A stretch of 64,000 nucleotides of DNA from JALOLG01 sp963722415 (GTDB lineage Bacteria; Actinomycetota; Acidimicrobiia; Acidimicrobiales; Ilumatobacteraceae). Under the pieces are notes generated by a model, which worked only from the letters and a program-made list of their open reading frames with translations, was not told the origin of the DNA and searched no databases. The position numbers were made by a program, and so were the translations under genes. Of this stretch, positions 43,226-53,441 are shown piece after piece (within the stretch, counting starts at the first letter, position 1; every line of letters starts with the position of its first letter). The stretch spans positions 248,001 through 312,000 of the forward strand of contig CAVRNI010000039.1 of assembly GCA_963722415.1 (NCBI GenBank). The letters are read 5' to 3'.

Positions 43226-44106
43226 GGAGCCGGTGTACCGCCGCACAGGATGAGCGAGCGTGGGACGACCTCGAACTTGAACTTCTTCGCCGTGCCCTTG
43301 ACGCCGCCGTCGAGCTCGAAACGGTGCTTGGACTCGGTCCGAACCGAGATCGATCGACCTGTCCACAATTGAGCATGTCCGCTGAGGTTCTGGCGGCCGC
43401 GCACTGCGCTCACCATCAAACCGGCCCACTCCTTGAGACCGGTCGACGTCATCACGGCGACGTCGAGGACGCCATCGCTCGGGGATGCGTCCGGGAATGC
43501 TTCCACTCCGCCTTTGAGGGTGCCGATGTTGCCGACGAGGACGCAGCTCGCGGATCCTTCGAACACGCGCTCGTCATCGATCTTGACGCGCGTCTCGAAC
43601 GCCTCGCGCTCCCGCGCTTGCTTCACCCCGGCGCGCAGGTACGCGACCATCCCGAGTCGCTCCTTGTCGTCGTCGGCGGCGTCGATCATCGCCGCGTCGA
43701 ATCCGGTTCCGGCCATGATGTTGAACGTCAGACCGTTGCAGGTGCCGGTGTCGATGGTGCGGCGCTCGCCGCCGCGTACCAGGTCGACCAGCTCGACTGG
43801 GTCGTCGGGGAAGTTCATGGCCGACGCGAAGAGGTTGGCGGTGCCGGTCGGGAACACGGCGAGCGCGGCGTCGGTGCCCACCAGCGCCTGCGACGCGGCG
43901 CGCACCGTGCCGTCACCGCCGCAGACCACGACGACGTCGGCCCCCCGGTCGAGCGCCTTGGCGGCGGCCTTGGTCGCCGCCGAGCCCTTCTCGATCGCGA
44001 TCCACGTCGTGGGGTCCAGGCCCGCCTCCCGGAGCGCCTGCTTCAACTTGCCCGCGTCGCCCTTCGGGAGCTTCATCGTGTTCGCAACTACGGCGACGCT
44101 GGTCAT
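43222..44106 (-). CDS. diacylglycerol kinase family lipid kinase
   Basis: A 294-aa protein of the DagK/YegS-like lipid kinase family. Seen: VAVVANTMKLPKGD at the start, ADVVVVCGGDGTVRAASQAL (nucleotide-binding GGDGT), AVFPTGTANLFASAM, and the C-terminal beta-domain GVEAFPDASPSDGVLDV. It would phosphorylate diacylglycerol or a related lipid. ATG 44106 has GGAGG upstream and overlaps the PAP2-YihY stop as ATGA. Together with lipid phosphatases in the same operon it suggests control of membrane lipid turnover. Confidence 0.88.
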   Translation of the reverse strand: MTSVAVVANTMKLPKGDAGKLKQALREAGLDPTTWIAIEKGSAATKAAAKALDRGADVVVVCGGDGTVRAASQALVGTDAALAVFPTGTANLFASAMNFPDDPVELVDLVRGGERRTIDTGTCNGLTFNIMAGTGFDAAMIDAADDDKERLGMVAYLRAGVKQAREREAFETRVKIDDERVFEGSASCVLVGNIGTLKGGVEAFPDASPSDGVLDVAVMTSTGLKEWAGLMVSAVRGRQNLSGHAQLWTGRSISVRTESKHRFELDGGVKGTAKKFKFEVVPRSLILCGGTPAP

Positions 44107-45997
44107 GTTGATCCTCCTGGGTGCATGGCGGCGGTGCCGTACGGCACCAGGACGGCGTCGGGTTCGCTCTCGCTCACCTTTGCCTCGTCGCGCGGCGCAG
44201 CAACTCCCGCACGGATCGCTTCGAGCTGTGCCGCGCAGGCCAGTCCGTAGAACAGGGCGATCGAGCTGCCGTACGCCCACAGGAGCACTCCCATGAAGCC
44301 GGCGAGTGCCCCATACGTCTCACCGAAGCCCCCGCTGGCCGTCAGGTAGAGCGTCAAGAGCAACGAGACGATCAGTGATCCGACGACCGACACCGCGGCG
44401 CCGAAGGCGAGCCACGACATCGGCGGCTGGTTGCGCCGGGGCGAGAGCTTGAACACGAGCGCGATCGCGCCGGCGAGCAGCCCGAGACCGAGCGGCCACC
44501 GCGCGATCCACCACACCATCGCCCACGGAGAGTCGCCGACATCGCCCATCCATTCGCTGCCGAGACCGAGCACGAGGAAGTAGAGCACCGCCAACGTGCC
44601 GGCGCTCAACATCATGAGCGCCGCGAAGCTGTACTTCTGAACGGGCGCGCGATCGGCCTCGATGCCGTAGATGCGGTTGGCCGTCCGTTCGACCTGTCCG
44701 AAGGCGGTCGTGCCGGCGATCAGGAGCGCGGGTCCGGCGACACTCAACGCGGTCCATCCCGATTCGGTCCGTCCCCGCATCCTCGCCCTGACCGAACGCC
44801 TCGCGGAACACGTCGCCCGCCGGGCCCGGCGCGAGCGCCTCGACACTGCGAATGATGGCGTCCGACAGCGAATCCCAGCGCAGTTCGGCGGCGAGTGCGA
44901 CGAGCACGATCGTTCCGGGGATGAGCGCGAGCACGAGTTGGAAGGCCATCGCCCGGCTGTGGCTGAAGCCGTCGGCCACCCGCAGCCGCTGGAAACCGTC
45001 GCGCAGCAGTGTCTTCGCGCCCGCTGAGTGGATCGTCTCGAACGCATCCTCACCGTCGATCAGGCCGGTTGTCTCCGGGACGAGGTTCGCCGAGCTCATG
45101 CGTCGACCCTTCTCCCTGACACGCCCGTTCGGCTCGATCGCCTGCTGCTCCTGTTTGGTGTCGCTCACTGGATCCCCCAGACGCTGCGTTCGGCCGCCGA
45201 ACACGACGGCGACGAGAAGGAACCATCCCCAGCCGATGGCCAGGCCGGCAACGACGTCGCTGACCCAATGGACACCGAGCAGCGCCCGGCTCGTCGCGAC
45301 GACGATGGCGATGAGCGCTGCGCCCGCGGCCAACACGGCCCGCACCGCGCGCGGTCGATCGCGTCCGAGTACGAGCGCGACAGCCGACCAGCAGGCGGCG
45401 GCGGCGGCCGTGTGGCCGGACGGGAACGAGAAGCCGTGGACGTCCATCAGTTGCATGACTGCTGGGCGGTCACGCCGCACGATGATCTTGAGCAGGTTGT
45501 TGATGAGGTTCTGTCCGAGTCCCGACGACGGCCACGAACAGGAACACCTCATAGTTGCGGCGCCGGACGAAGTCGGCCGTGGCGACGACAGCGAGCACGA
45601 GGAACACCACCCACGTGGTGCCGAAATTGGTGACAACCTCGACAACGTCCACTGCCCTGGAGCCGGCATGCGTCGAGCCCCACTCGGACACCTTGCGGTC
45701 GACGTCTTGCACTGTGCGGTTGTTGTCGATGAGGGCGAGCAGCAACCCGAGCACCAGCGATGCGGCGAACACGAGCGCGAACGCGGCGGTGAGGAGATAC
45801 CCACCGGCCGAGGTGCGGTCCATCCGCTGCTCGAGGAAGCGACGGACCTTCGGATGATGCCGGATCGAACGCTTGACGGCGCGTTCGGCAGCGGTCGGAT
45901 CGACGGTGTCGACTTCGATCTTGCGCGAGGCCGACAGTGCAAACGCGATGACGGCCGCGGCGACGCCCAATCCGACGATGATGCCGATCAGGATCAC
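44103..45997 (-). CDS. PAP2 phosphatase-YihY/BrkB fusion, two frameshifts
   Basis: Two domains without a stop between them. The PAP2 part from GTG 45997 starts ILIGIIVGLGVAAAVIAFAL; after a break near 45520 it continues LINNLLKIIVRRDRPAV, FSFPSGHTAAAAACW and LLGVHWVSDVVAGLA (KxxxxxxRP, PSGH, SRxxxxxH motifs). A linker (DTKQEQQAIEPNGR) leads to the YihY/BrkB membrane domain: SRAMAFQLVLALIPG, a break at a CCCC run (44773-44776), then GPALLIAGTTAFGQVERTAN and AYGSSIALFYGLACAAQL. The length is two bases over a multiple of three, agreeing with two insertions. A restart at ATG 45099 could also yield YihY alone. Confidence 0.78.
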
Positions 45998-46836
45998 GAT
46001 GCGTTCCCCGTGGGTACGACGATCGGCGGCGCGAGCTCGACATCAGGCGCGAGGTCGGCGGGAGCGGATCGGGCACCATCCACCTCACGCGCCATCTCAC
46101 GCGATCGACGCCGATCTTCGGCGCGGCACAGGATCACTGTCACGAGCACCACCGAGGTCACGCCGAGGAGCGCCCCGGCGATCACGTCAGTGAGGTGGTG
46201 CATGCCGCGGTACATCCGGGCGATACCGACGATGAACGGCATCGAAACCGTCACGACGACGACGAGCGCACGGATCCAGCGCTTGCGCGTGTGCCAGAAG
46301 ACCACGATCGCCAACGCCACGTAGCACGCGGCGGCGGCGGCGTGCCCGGACGGGAAGCTCGAGTCGACGGGCGACCCGTCGAGCCGCTCGACATCCGGCC
46401 GAGGGCGAGCCACGATCCACGTCACGGTGATGAAGACCATCGCCTCGAGGATCAGCGACACGGCCACGACGAGTGGATCGAGCCAACGCTTGACGGCCCA
46501 CAGCAACACCAGAACGATGATCGCGGTGACGACGATCTTGACCATGGTCTCGGAGAGCAGTGATCCGGCGAGGCTCCAGTCGTCGCGCGTCGGGGTGCGC
46601 TGTTCCACGAACCAGTCCGCGACGCGCTCGTCCGTTCGCACGATCGCGGTGTCGTCGAGTGGATGGACGAGCGCCCACCCGACCGCCGACCAGATGCCTG
46701 TGAGCACCAGATAGCACGCCAACAGGAGACCGATCTCCCGCCAGCGGAGGAGCCAGGTGTCGCGTAGCCGCTCGGGCTGGTCCGTCACGCGGTTCCGCGC
46801 CATCTCGTATTCGCGTTGGTCCAGTTGAGGGCGCAT
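45994..46836 (-). CDS. PAP2 family phosphatase
   Basis: A 280-aa integral membrane acid phosphatase-like protein with about six helices. The catalytic motifs are in order: WIVARPRPDVERLD (KxxxxxxRP variant), SSFPSGHAAAAACYVAL, and IARMYRGMHHLTDVIAGALL. It probably dephosphorylates undecaprenyl pyrophosphate, phosphatidate or similar lipids. ATG 46836 is used; GTG 46842 adds two residues. Its stop overlaps the next gene as GTGA. An exact SigF-type promoter lies 17 bp upstream, so the whole phosphatase-YihY-kinase operon appears stress-controlled. Confidence 0.88.
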   Translation of the reverse strand: MRPQLDQREYEMARNRVTDQPERLRDTWLLRWREIGLLLACYLVLTGIWSAVGWALVHPLDDTAIVRTDERVADWFVEQRTPTRDDWSLAGSLLSETMVKIVVTAIIVLVLLWAVKRWLDPLVVAVSLILEAMVFITVTWIVARPRPDVERLDGSPVDSSFPSGHAAAAACYVALAIVVFWHTRKRWIRALVVVVTVSMPFIVGIARMYRGMHHLTDVIAGALLGVTSVVLVTVILCRAEDRRRSREMAREVDGARSAPADLAPDVELAPPIVVPTGNAS

Positions 46837-46852
46837 TTGCACCGCGATCTGT

Positions 46853-46877
46853 TACCCCGTGTTCACCTGACCGAAAC
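46853..46877 (-). promoter_or_regulatory. SigF-type promoter, GTTT-N16-GGGTA
   Basis: Minus-strand GGTTT, 16-base spacer, GGGTAA, 17 bp before the PAP2 start codon. The expected transcript has a very short leader. Confidence 0.75.
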
Positions 46878-46903
46878 CCGAGAGTCGTGTCCCGCCCGTC
46901 AGC

Positions 46904-48568
46904 TCAACACGCGCCGAGATCGACTTCGAACACAACCTCGAGGTGCTCGGTGCCGTCATCGTCGGCTGTCGCCCGCTCCAGGCAGACCGTTGCCGCCTCG
47001 CCGTCGAACGTGAGGATGCCGACACAGTTGTCGAACACCGGTCCATGGTCGAGGTCCCAGTTCAGCTTGGGGCGCCGACCGCCAGTCGCCCGCCGCAGGC
47101 CCCGCGCGATCTGGGCGCCCACCCGTGACGTCGCGACTCGCATCGCGTTGCGCTCGAACGGCCGGAGCGCGTTGCGGATGGGCGAGTTGACCACTTGGTG
47201 GATGGAGCTGACGACGTGAGCTTCGGCCGGGAAGTGGAGCACCGAGTGGTAGCTGAAATGGATGTCGCCCGACAACACGGAGATCGTCGCCGGCGGGGAC
47301 GAGCGGTCGGCGCTGCCGAGCTGGGCGAGGAGTGCCACGAGCGCGTCGAACGATCGCCCGAAGGCCGGCCAGTCCTCCAGGTCGAGGGCGCGCCGCACCC
47401 GCTCACCGAGGCGGATGCCGAGACGACCCCACGCCCCGTCGCAGACCCGCTCGTTCCACCGTTGCAGGTCGTGGATGCCGCCGGGCACGAACGCCGGCAG
47501 CGACGACCCGATGAGAAGGTGTCGGGCGTCGGTGTCGCAGTGGTCCACGATCCAGGCCCACTCGTCGTCGTCGACGATCGAGCGTTTCCCCGGCTCGAGC
47601 ACGCGCCCGTTGCGGGCGTCGATCACGACGAGCGCGACGTCGCCCAGCCGGCGGGCGAACGAGAATCGGTAGCCACCCGGGACCGGTGTGAACTCCTCGG
47701 ACGACTGCGCCCACTTGCGTAGGTACTCGAAACCGTCGTCGAGCTCGCCGAGCTCGGCGAGCATGCCCTCGGCGCGGATCTCAGCGGGGCTCAGGTTCCC
47801 GAGATGCTGATAGATCCAGTACGAGACCAGACCGCCGATGACGTGCTCGCTCCACCACGGCTGCTGACGGATCTCGCGGACCCACGAATCAGAGATGTTC
47901 CAGTCGTCGATCATGTCGTGGTCGTCGAAGATCATCGCCGTCGGCACGACCGAGAAGAACCAGCGCTCGACGTCGGGCGACCACGACTCGTGGTACAGCC
48001 AGCAGTACTCCTCGAAGTCGCCGACGAGCTCGGGCGGTAGGCCCTCGACGGGCACGTGCTCGCGTCGTTTCTCGATCCGCTTGTGCGTGACGGGTGACGA
48101 GTCGTCGGCGTAGACCTGATCGCCGAGCATCACCGCGATGTGCGGCCACTGGTCGATCGATTGACCGAGCATGCGCAGGGCATGCGCACGAAGAGCGTCG
48201 ACACCGCGGCCGGTCGGGTCGAGCTGCATCTCGAGGGTCCACGGTGGCTCGTGCGGGGCGGCCGTGCGACACGAGCCGAACAGCACCCGCACCTCGCCCG
48301 CGTCGCCGGTGCGAATCACGCTCGGCGGGAACGGACTGTCGAGCGACGGCCAACGCCGCTCGCCGTCGACGCGGACGTCGTATTCCGTCGACGAGCCCGG
48401 TGCGAGCCCTTCGACGATCACGAGCGCGTAGTGGTGGCCGGCCACGGTGAACGTGCGGGCACGGCGCCCGAGCACCTCCACGGTGCACGGCGCGTCGGTC
48501 TCCACCCAGATCGTCGCCCACGTGGGCCCGACGTCGCGAAGCATCGGTCCGAGGATCAGGTCGGCCAC
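46904..48568 (-). CDS. PhoD-like alkaline phosphatase D family protein
   Basis: A 554-aa calcineurin-like phosphoesterase of the PhoD family. Residues 1-100 are a beta-sandwich (ILGPMLRDVGPTWATIWVET). Then come metal-site motifs: VRVLFGSCRTAAP, HIAVMLGDQVYADD, AMIFDDHDMIDDWN and TISVLSGDIHFSYHSV. No signal peptide is visible, unlike secreted PhoD, so it may act in the cytoplasm. GTG 48568 begins 4 bp after the TPP-enzyme stop, so the two are probably cotranscribed. Confidence 0.88.
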   Translation of the reverse strand: MADLILGPMLRDVGPTWATIWVETDAPCTVEVLGRRARTFTVAGHHYALVIVEGLAPGSSTEYDVRVDGERRWPSLDSPFPPSVIRTGDAGEVRVLFGSCRTAAPHEPPWTLEMQLDPTGRGVDALRAHALRMLGQSIDQWPHIAVMLGDQVYADDSSPVTHKRIEKRREHVPVEGLPPELVGDFEEYCWLYHESWSPDVERWFFSVVPTAMIFDDHDMIDDWNISDSWVREIRQQPWWSEHVIGGLVSYWIYQHLGNLSPAEIRAEGMLAELGELDDGFEYLRKWAQSSEEFTPVPGGYRFSFARRLGDVALVVIDARNGRVLEPGKRSIVDDDEWAWIVDHCDTDARHLLIGSSLPAFVPGGIHDLQRWNERVCDGAWGRLGIRLGERVRRALDLEDWPAFGRSFDALVALLAQLGSADRSSPPATISVLSGDIHFSYHSVLHFPAEAHVVSSIHQVVNSPIRNALRPFERNAMRVATSRVGAQIARGLRRATGGRRPKLNWDLDHGPVFDNCVGILTFDGEAATVCLERATADDDGTEHLEVVFEVDLGAC

Positions 48569-48572
48569 GTCG

Positions 48573-50286
48573 TCAGCCGTCTCTTCGCGTCGTCGTGCCG
48601 AAGCGGTTCATGCTCCCGAACGCCGCCATCGCGGGGTGAGGGACGAAACGGGTGCGGCAGTCGATCACCGAGGGCAGCCCACTCGCGAGGCCGCGTTCGA
48701 TCGCCGGCGCCACGCCGTCGACATCCGACACGTGTTCTCCATGGCACCCGAATCCGCGAGCGATGGCGGCGTAGTCGGTGTCTTCCAGGCCCGTGCCCAA
48801 CTCGAAGCCGAACTGCTTGCTCTGGCCCTGACGGATGACGCCCCAGGACTCGTTGTTGTGGATCACCGTGACGACGGGAAGCTGGTATCTCCGTGCCGTG
48901 TCGAGCTCCTGGAGCGTGAAGCCGAAGCCGCCGTCGCCGGTGATGTTGAACACAGGTCGGTCGGGATCCGTGAGTTGCATCGCCATCGCATACGGAAGCC
49001 CAAAGCCGAGATGCGCCATGCCGGGATCGTGGAACCGTGTGCGTACGTCGTGCACGGGAGTGAGGTCGTTGCTCCAGAACGACGTGTGGCCCCCGTCGAA
49101 CACCGCGAGTGAATCGTGTGGCATCGCTGCGGCGATGGCGGACGCAAGGGCGGCGGGGTGCATCACCGGATCTCGCTCGGCGGCCATCGCTGCCAACAGA
49201 CCCGAGTACGTCTCGCGAAGGTCCCGCAGCGAGGGCAGCCATTCGTCGTCGACCGCGATGTCCTGTCCGCCGAGCGCCTCGATGAGATCCCGCAGACCTT
49301 GACGGGCGTCAGCCTGAAGGCCGACGTCGTGCAGGGCTGGCGCACCGAGTGCCGAGGGATCGATGTTGATGTTGACGTGCTGATGCGCGCGCCGAACCAG
49401 CGGCCCGACCTCGTCCCACGCCCAGCTGGAGTACCTGCATCCGACACTCAGCACGACGTCGGCCTGCTCGATGGCGGCCAGCACGGCCGGACCTCCGATC
49501 AGGCCACCGTGACCCACGAAGTGGGGACTTTCGGTCGCGATCACGCCGAGCGCCATCTGCGTCGGAATGACCGGCGCACGCGAGCAGTGCCGCCAGTTCT
49601 CGCACCTCACCCTCGGCGCCGGAGAGCACGACGCCGCCGCCGGCAACGATCGCCGGACGGCGCGCCGCGGCGAGCAACCCGGCACCGCGGGCGACGCCCT
49701 CCCGGTTCGGACGCGGACCGTCGATGGCACGCGTGCGCGAGGGCTCCACGTCGAACTCACCGTCCGCGAAGTCGGCCTCGGTCGCCAAGACGTCGTGCGG
49801 GATGTCGAGATGCACCGGGCCCGGCCGGCCGGTCAGCGCTTCGCGGAACGCCGTGCGCATCAGTTCCGGGATCCGACCTGGGTCGGCGACGACCGCGTTC
49901 CACTTCGTCACGGGGGCGAACAGGGCACGGCTGTCGAGGTCCATGAACATGCCGACGTGCGGATACGAGGCGGCCCGATGCTGGTTGGTGGTGATCGCGA
50001 GGACGGCCAGATTGTTGTTGAACGCCACGCCCATGCCAGACGCCAGGTTGAGTCCGCCTGGACCCATCTCGCCGAGCGCGACGGCCATCGCTCCCGTGCG
50101 AGCGAACACGCCGGCGGCCATCATCGGGCCGGCACCTTCATGGCGCACACCGACGTACCGGATCGACGGTGTTCGGGCGATCGCATGCAACAGCGCCCCC
50201 ATCTTTCCGCCCGCGACCCCGAACGCGAACGCAGTGCGCTCGGCTTCGAGGCACCGGACGAGGGCCTGCGCTCCGGTGAGCTTCAC
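48573..50286 (-). CDS. thiamine pyrophosphate-dependent enzyme (acetolactate synthase-like), frameshifted
   Basis: A ThDP enzyme of about 570 aa. The N-terminal Pyr domain has IRYVGVRHEGAGPMMAAGVF with the activating Glu; the middle domain starts RRPAIVAGGGVVLSGAEGEV. After ELAALLA near 49580 the frame shifts; the next frame gives APVIPTQMALGVIATESPHF, VLSVGCRYSSWAWDE, and the PP domain with FNITGDGGFGFTLQELDTA and the metal-binding NNESWG. It resembles acetolactate synthase and related decarboxylases, but the substrate cannot be assigned and biosynthetic IlvB is not implied. GTG start. Confidence 0.82.
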
Positions 50287-50412
50287 CGCCGCGACGCCTC
50301 GGAGAACTGGGCCTCTCTCACGATGGTGTGTCGGCCCTCCTCACCTCGACGTAGGGACCTGGAGAGTAGGCCACCGACCGCCGTTCGGATGCACTTCGCA
50401 TCTGTCGTCAGG

Positions 50413-51460
50413 TCACGCGTCTGCTCGCTTGGCGTCGCGGACCCGGTGCTTCTCCTGCTTGACCTCGGCGGCCGTCTCCCCGAGGGTGTCGGCGGCGGTC
50501 GCGTTTCGGGAGCCCATCGGTCGGGCAGGACCCACGGTGCTGTCCCGCGCCGTCTGACGTTCGAGCTCGCAGTTGATCTCGGCGCCGATGATGACCACGA
50601 GCGCGGTGAGGAACAGCCACAGCAACAGCACGACGACGGCGCCCAGCGATCCGTACGTCTCGTTGTACCTCGCGAAGTTGGCGGTGTAGACGGAGAAGAT
50701 CATCGATCCGAGGACCCACATCAGGGCTGCCACGATCGCCCCAGGGGACACCCATTGCCAGCGCGCGTCGTCCCGGTCAGGACCGTAGCGATAGAGGACG
50801 GCGAGGCCGAGCGTCATCCCACCGAGGAGCAGCACCCACCGCAGGGACCCGACGACGATCCGACTGCTTGCGCCGAGACCGGTCTTGGCCAAGCAGCGCC
50901 GGGAGCACGGCAACGATCGCGAACGCCACGACCATGAACAGCACCGACCCGACCGTGAGCGCCAGCGAGATGACCTTCAGCCTGACGAAGCCGCGCGTCT
51001 CCTTCTCGTCGTACGCGCGGTTGATCGCCTCGATGACGTGCCCGACTCCGCTCGACGCCGACCAGAGCGCCAGCACGATTCCGATGATTGCTCCGACAAC
51101 CGCATCACCGCCCGCCGACGCAACGATCTCTTCGAGTTGCGCTGTCACCAACTCGCGTACCTCAGCGGGTGCCGCTGACAGCGTGGACGTCACCTGTTCG
51201 GTGACATCGCTGGGCTCGGCGAGCAATCCGTAGATCGAGATGAGCGCCACCAGCCCTGGCACGAGCGCCAACAACGCGTAGAACGCGACCCCGGCCCCCA
51301 TCAACGTCACGCCATCGTCCTTGGCCTCCGCTCGCACACGAGTCAGAACGTCCTTCCATCCGGTCGGCGGGATCTCAGTCGGCTGGTCGGCGTCCCGACC
51401 GCGCTGATCTGCGCCTTCGCCGTGTGCCGCCCGCTCGCCGTTGGAACCGCTCGTGGCCAT
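50413..51460 (-). CDS. YihY/virulence factor BrkB family membrane protein, frameshifted
   Basis: A membrane protein of about 349 aa. The first part has LMGAGVAFYALLALVPGLVA, typical of YihY, then VVGAIIGIVLALWSASSGVG and VLFMVVAFAIVAVLPALLG. Near 50889 one extra base shifts the frame; KTGLGASSRIVVGSLRWVLL continues to SVYTANFARYNETYGSLGAV and AEINCELERQT. It is a second YihY besides the fusion at 44103. YihY proteins are envelope proteins, not RNase BN. An exact SigF-type promoter lies 14 bp upstream. Confidence 0.85.
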
Positions 51461-51473
51461 TCGGCGCGGGGCT

Positions 51474-51498
51474 TACCCGGCAGCGAACGCGCCAAAAC
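51474..51498 (-). promoter_or_regulatory. SigF-type promoter, GTTT-N16-GGGTA
   Basis: Minus-strand GTTT, 16-base spacer, GGGTAA, directly before the second YihY gene; a near-leaderless transcript is expected. Confidence 0.75.
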
Positions 51499-51555
51499 AG
51501 CACGACGTGCAACCGTGGAACGGCTGCACGTCCGCGGGTCGGGCATCATGTCCCG

Positions 51556-52278
51556 ATGCGCACCCCTGTCGTCGTGGTGGCATTGCTGCTCGCTCCGGCC
51601 GCGTGCTCATCCGACGGAGACGAGTCGGCGTCGACATCGCCAACGACGGAGACGGCAACGGACGACGACGACGACGGCGACCGCCCGACGACCACGGTGC
51701 CTCCGTCCGTCGTCCACGAGCCTGCCGACTGTCCGGTCCGTGACGAGGCGTTCTGCGTGGTCGCCGCCGAGGCCGCCAATGCGCTCGCGGCAGGGAACGT
51801 CGACCGGCTCCTCGAACTGAGTCGATCGGACACGATCAACTGTGTCGATGTGGAGCGCGAGTACTTCCCCGGATGCGAGTCGCAGGAGGTGCTGGACGGC
51901 TACGGGCTCAGCGGTCCGGACTTCGTCGTCGATTTGGTGGCTCTCGACGCATTCGCGGCGCAGCTCGAGGCGATCACGGGCGGCGTCGACCCGTCGTTCT
52001 CCGACGAGCACGGCGACGGTGCCGTTCGTGTCGTCGGTGTCGGGACATGTGGGCCGGACGAGCCGGGCCGCCGCACCTACCACCTCGCGTGGACAGCTGC
52101 GTTGCGCGACGACGGCGGACCGGCGACCCGAACGCTCGGCAGCTTCGAGTGGCTGTTCGTCGACGACTGGCGGATCGTGCTGACATACCGGGGAACGCTC
52201 GCGGACTGGGAGGCGGCGCAGACCGACCCACTCGACAATGCGTTCTGTGAAGCGGGTCGAAATCCATGGCGTGCCTGA
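51556..52278 (+). CDS. putative lipoprotein
   Basis: A 240-aa exported protein with a short lipoprotein signal (MRTPVVVVALLLAPAAC, Cys17) and a low-complexity Ser/Thr/Asp linker (TATDDDDDGDRPTTT). The folded part has five Cys, e.g. PADCPVRDEAFCVVAAE and INCVDVEREYFPGCES, which may form disulfides. No family is recognised. ATG 51556 is chosen for the clean signal peptide. It is divergent from the second YihY gene. Confidence 0.75.
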   Translation: MRTPVVVVALLLAPAACSSDGDESASTSPTTETATDDDDDGDRPTTTVPPSVVHEPADCPVRDEAFCVVAAEAANALAAGNVDRLLELSRSDTINCVDVEREYFPGCESQEVLDGYGLSGPDFVVDLVALDAFAAQLEAITGGVDPSFSDEHGDGAVRVVGVGTCGPDEPGRRTYHLAWTAALRDDGGPATRTLGSFEWLFVDDWRIVLTYRGTLADWEAAQTDPLDNAFCEAGRNPWRA

Positions 52279-52301
52279 CGCCGTTCCGTCGCGTCACGTA
52301 C

Positions 52302-53333
52302 TCAGGTCGGTAGTTCGAGAACCACGCGGACGCCGAGGAGCCGCACCGGTCGCGTGAGCTCGAAGCGGTCGAGGACGACGCGCGCCGTTCGTGCCACTTC
52401 CGCGGGATCGGTCGTCGGCAGCGGGAGCTTGCTGATCTTCGTTCTGGTGAAGAACGTCGCCGTGCGGACCTTGACGGCCACATGAGTCACGCGCCGTCCC
52501 TCGGCGATCACCGACTCGGTCACCTCGACGCCCAAGCGGGCGACGTGTTCTGCGATCTCGGTCGGGTTCGTGAGGTCATGCTCGAACGTCACCTCTCGGC
52601 TCCGCGACCGGGGCACATACGGCTCGTCCACGACCGGCGAGTCGTCACCGCCGAGACCGAGCATCTTGAGGTACGGCCCGATCGTGGGACCGAACTGTTG
52701 GGCCAGCTGACGGTGGTCGGCGCCGGCCAACTCCGCGACGGTGTGGATCCCGCTGTCCGCCAGCCGGCTCGCGGTGCGTCCGCCGACGCCCGACAGCGCG
52801 GTGACGGGTCGATCGCCCATCGTCTCCATCCAGGTCTGCCGAGTCAGACGGGCCACACCTCCCGGCTTGGCGAACCCGGTCGCCGTCTTCGCCTGCAACT
52901 TCGTCTCGCCGATTCCGACCGCGCACGTCAGCCCCGTTTCGGCGCGCACACGTGCCTGCAACTCGCGGGCGAACGACTCCGGGTCGGCGGTGCGGACGCC
53001 CACGAATGCTTCGTCCCAACCCCACACTTCCACGGTCACCGGGAACGACCGCAACGTCGCCATCACCCGGGAGGACGCCGCGTCGTAGGCCGGGCGGTCG
53101 GAGGGGAGGAACACCGCGTCCGGACACTTGCGGGCGGCAAGGCCCAGCGGCATGCCCGAACGCACCCCGAACGCACGGGCCTCGTAGGAGGCCGTGGCGA
53201 CGACCTGACGCGGCCGGTTGGGGTTCCCATCGCCACCGACGACCACTGGGCGACCGGCGAGCTCGGGGCGGCGCAGGACCTCGACCGCAGCCAGGAACTG
53301 ATCGAGATCGACGTGCAGGATCCAGTCATCCAT
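52302..53333 (-). CDS. dinB: DNA polymerase IV (Y-family)
   Basis: A 343-aa Y-family translesion polymerase. Seen: WILHVDLDQFLAAVEVLRRP with the first catalytic Asp, VVATASYEARAFGVRSGMPL, the palm motif VWGWDEAFVGV (usual SIDEAY-like, here Gly-Trp before the catalytic Asp-Glu), VGIGETKLQAKTATGFAKPG and a little-finger domain ending LGVRVVLELPT. No clamp-binding QxxLF motif follows, so it resembles the shorter mycobacterial DinB2-type rather than DinB1. The start ATG is 53333. Confidence 0.9.
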   Translation of the reverse strand: MDDWILHVDLDQFLAAVEVLRRPELAGRPVVVGGDGNPNRPRQVVATASYEARAFGVRSGMPLGLAARKCPDAVFLPSDRPAYDAASSRVMATLRSFPVTVEVWGWDEAFVGVRTADPESFARELQARVRAETGLTCAVGIGETKLQAKTATGFAKPGGVARLTRQTWMETMGDRPVTALSGVGGRTASRLADSGIHTVAELAGADHRQLAQQFGPTIGPYLKMLGLGGDDSPVVDEPYVPRSRSREVTFEHDLTNPTEIAEHVARLGVEVTESVIAEGRRVTHVAVKVRTATFFTRTKISKLPLPTTDPAEVARTARVVLDRFELTRPVRLLGVRVVLELPT

Positions 53334-53441
53334 CGTGCTGCCAGCACACCTGATCCGACCTCACCCCTCGGTCGTACCACGTTTCTCCTTGGCTTCGCAC
53401 CCGAACTGGCATCCGTCGCATGCCGACGCGAGGCTGGACGT

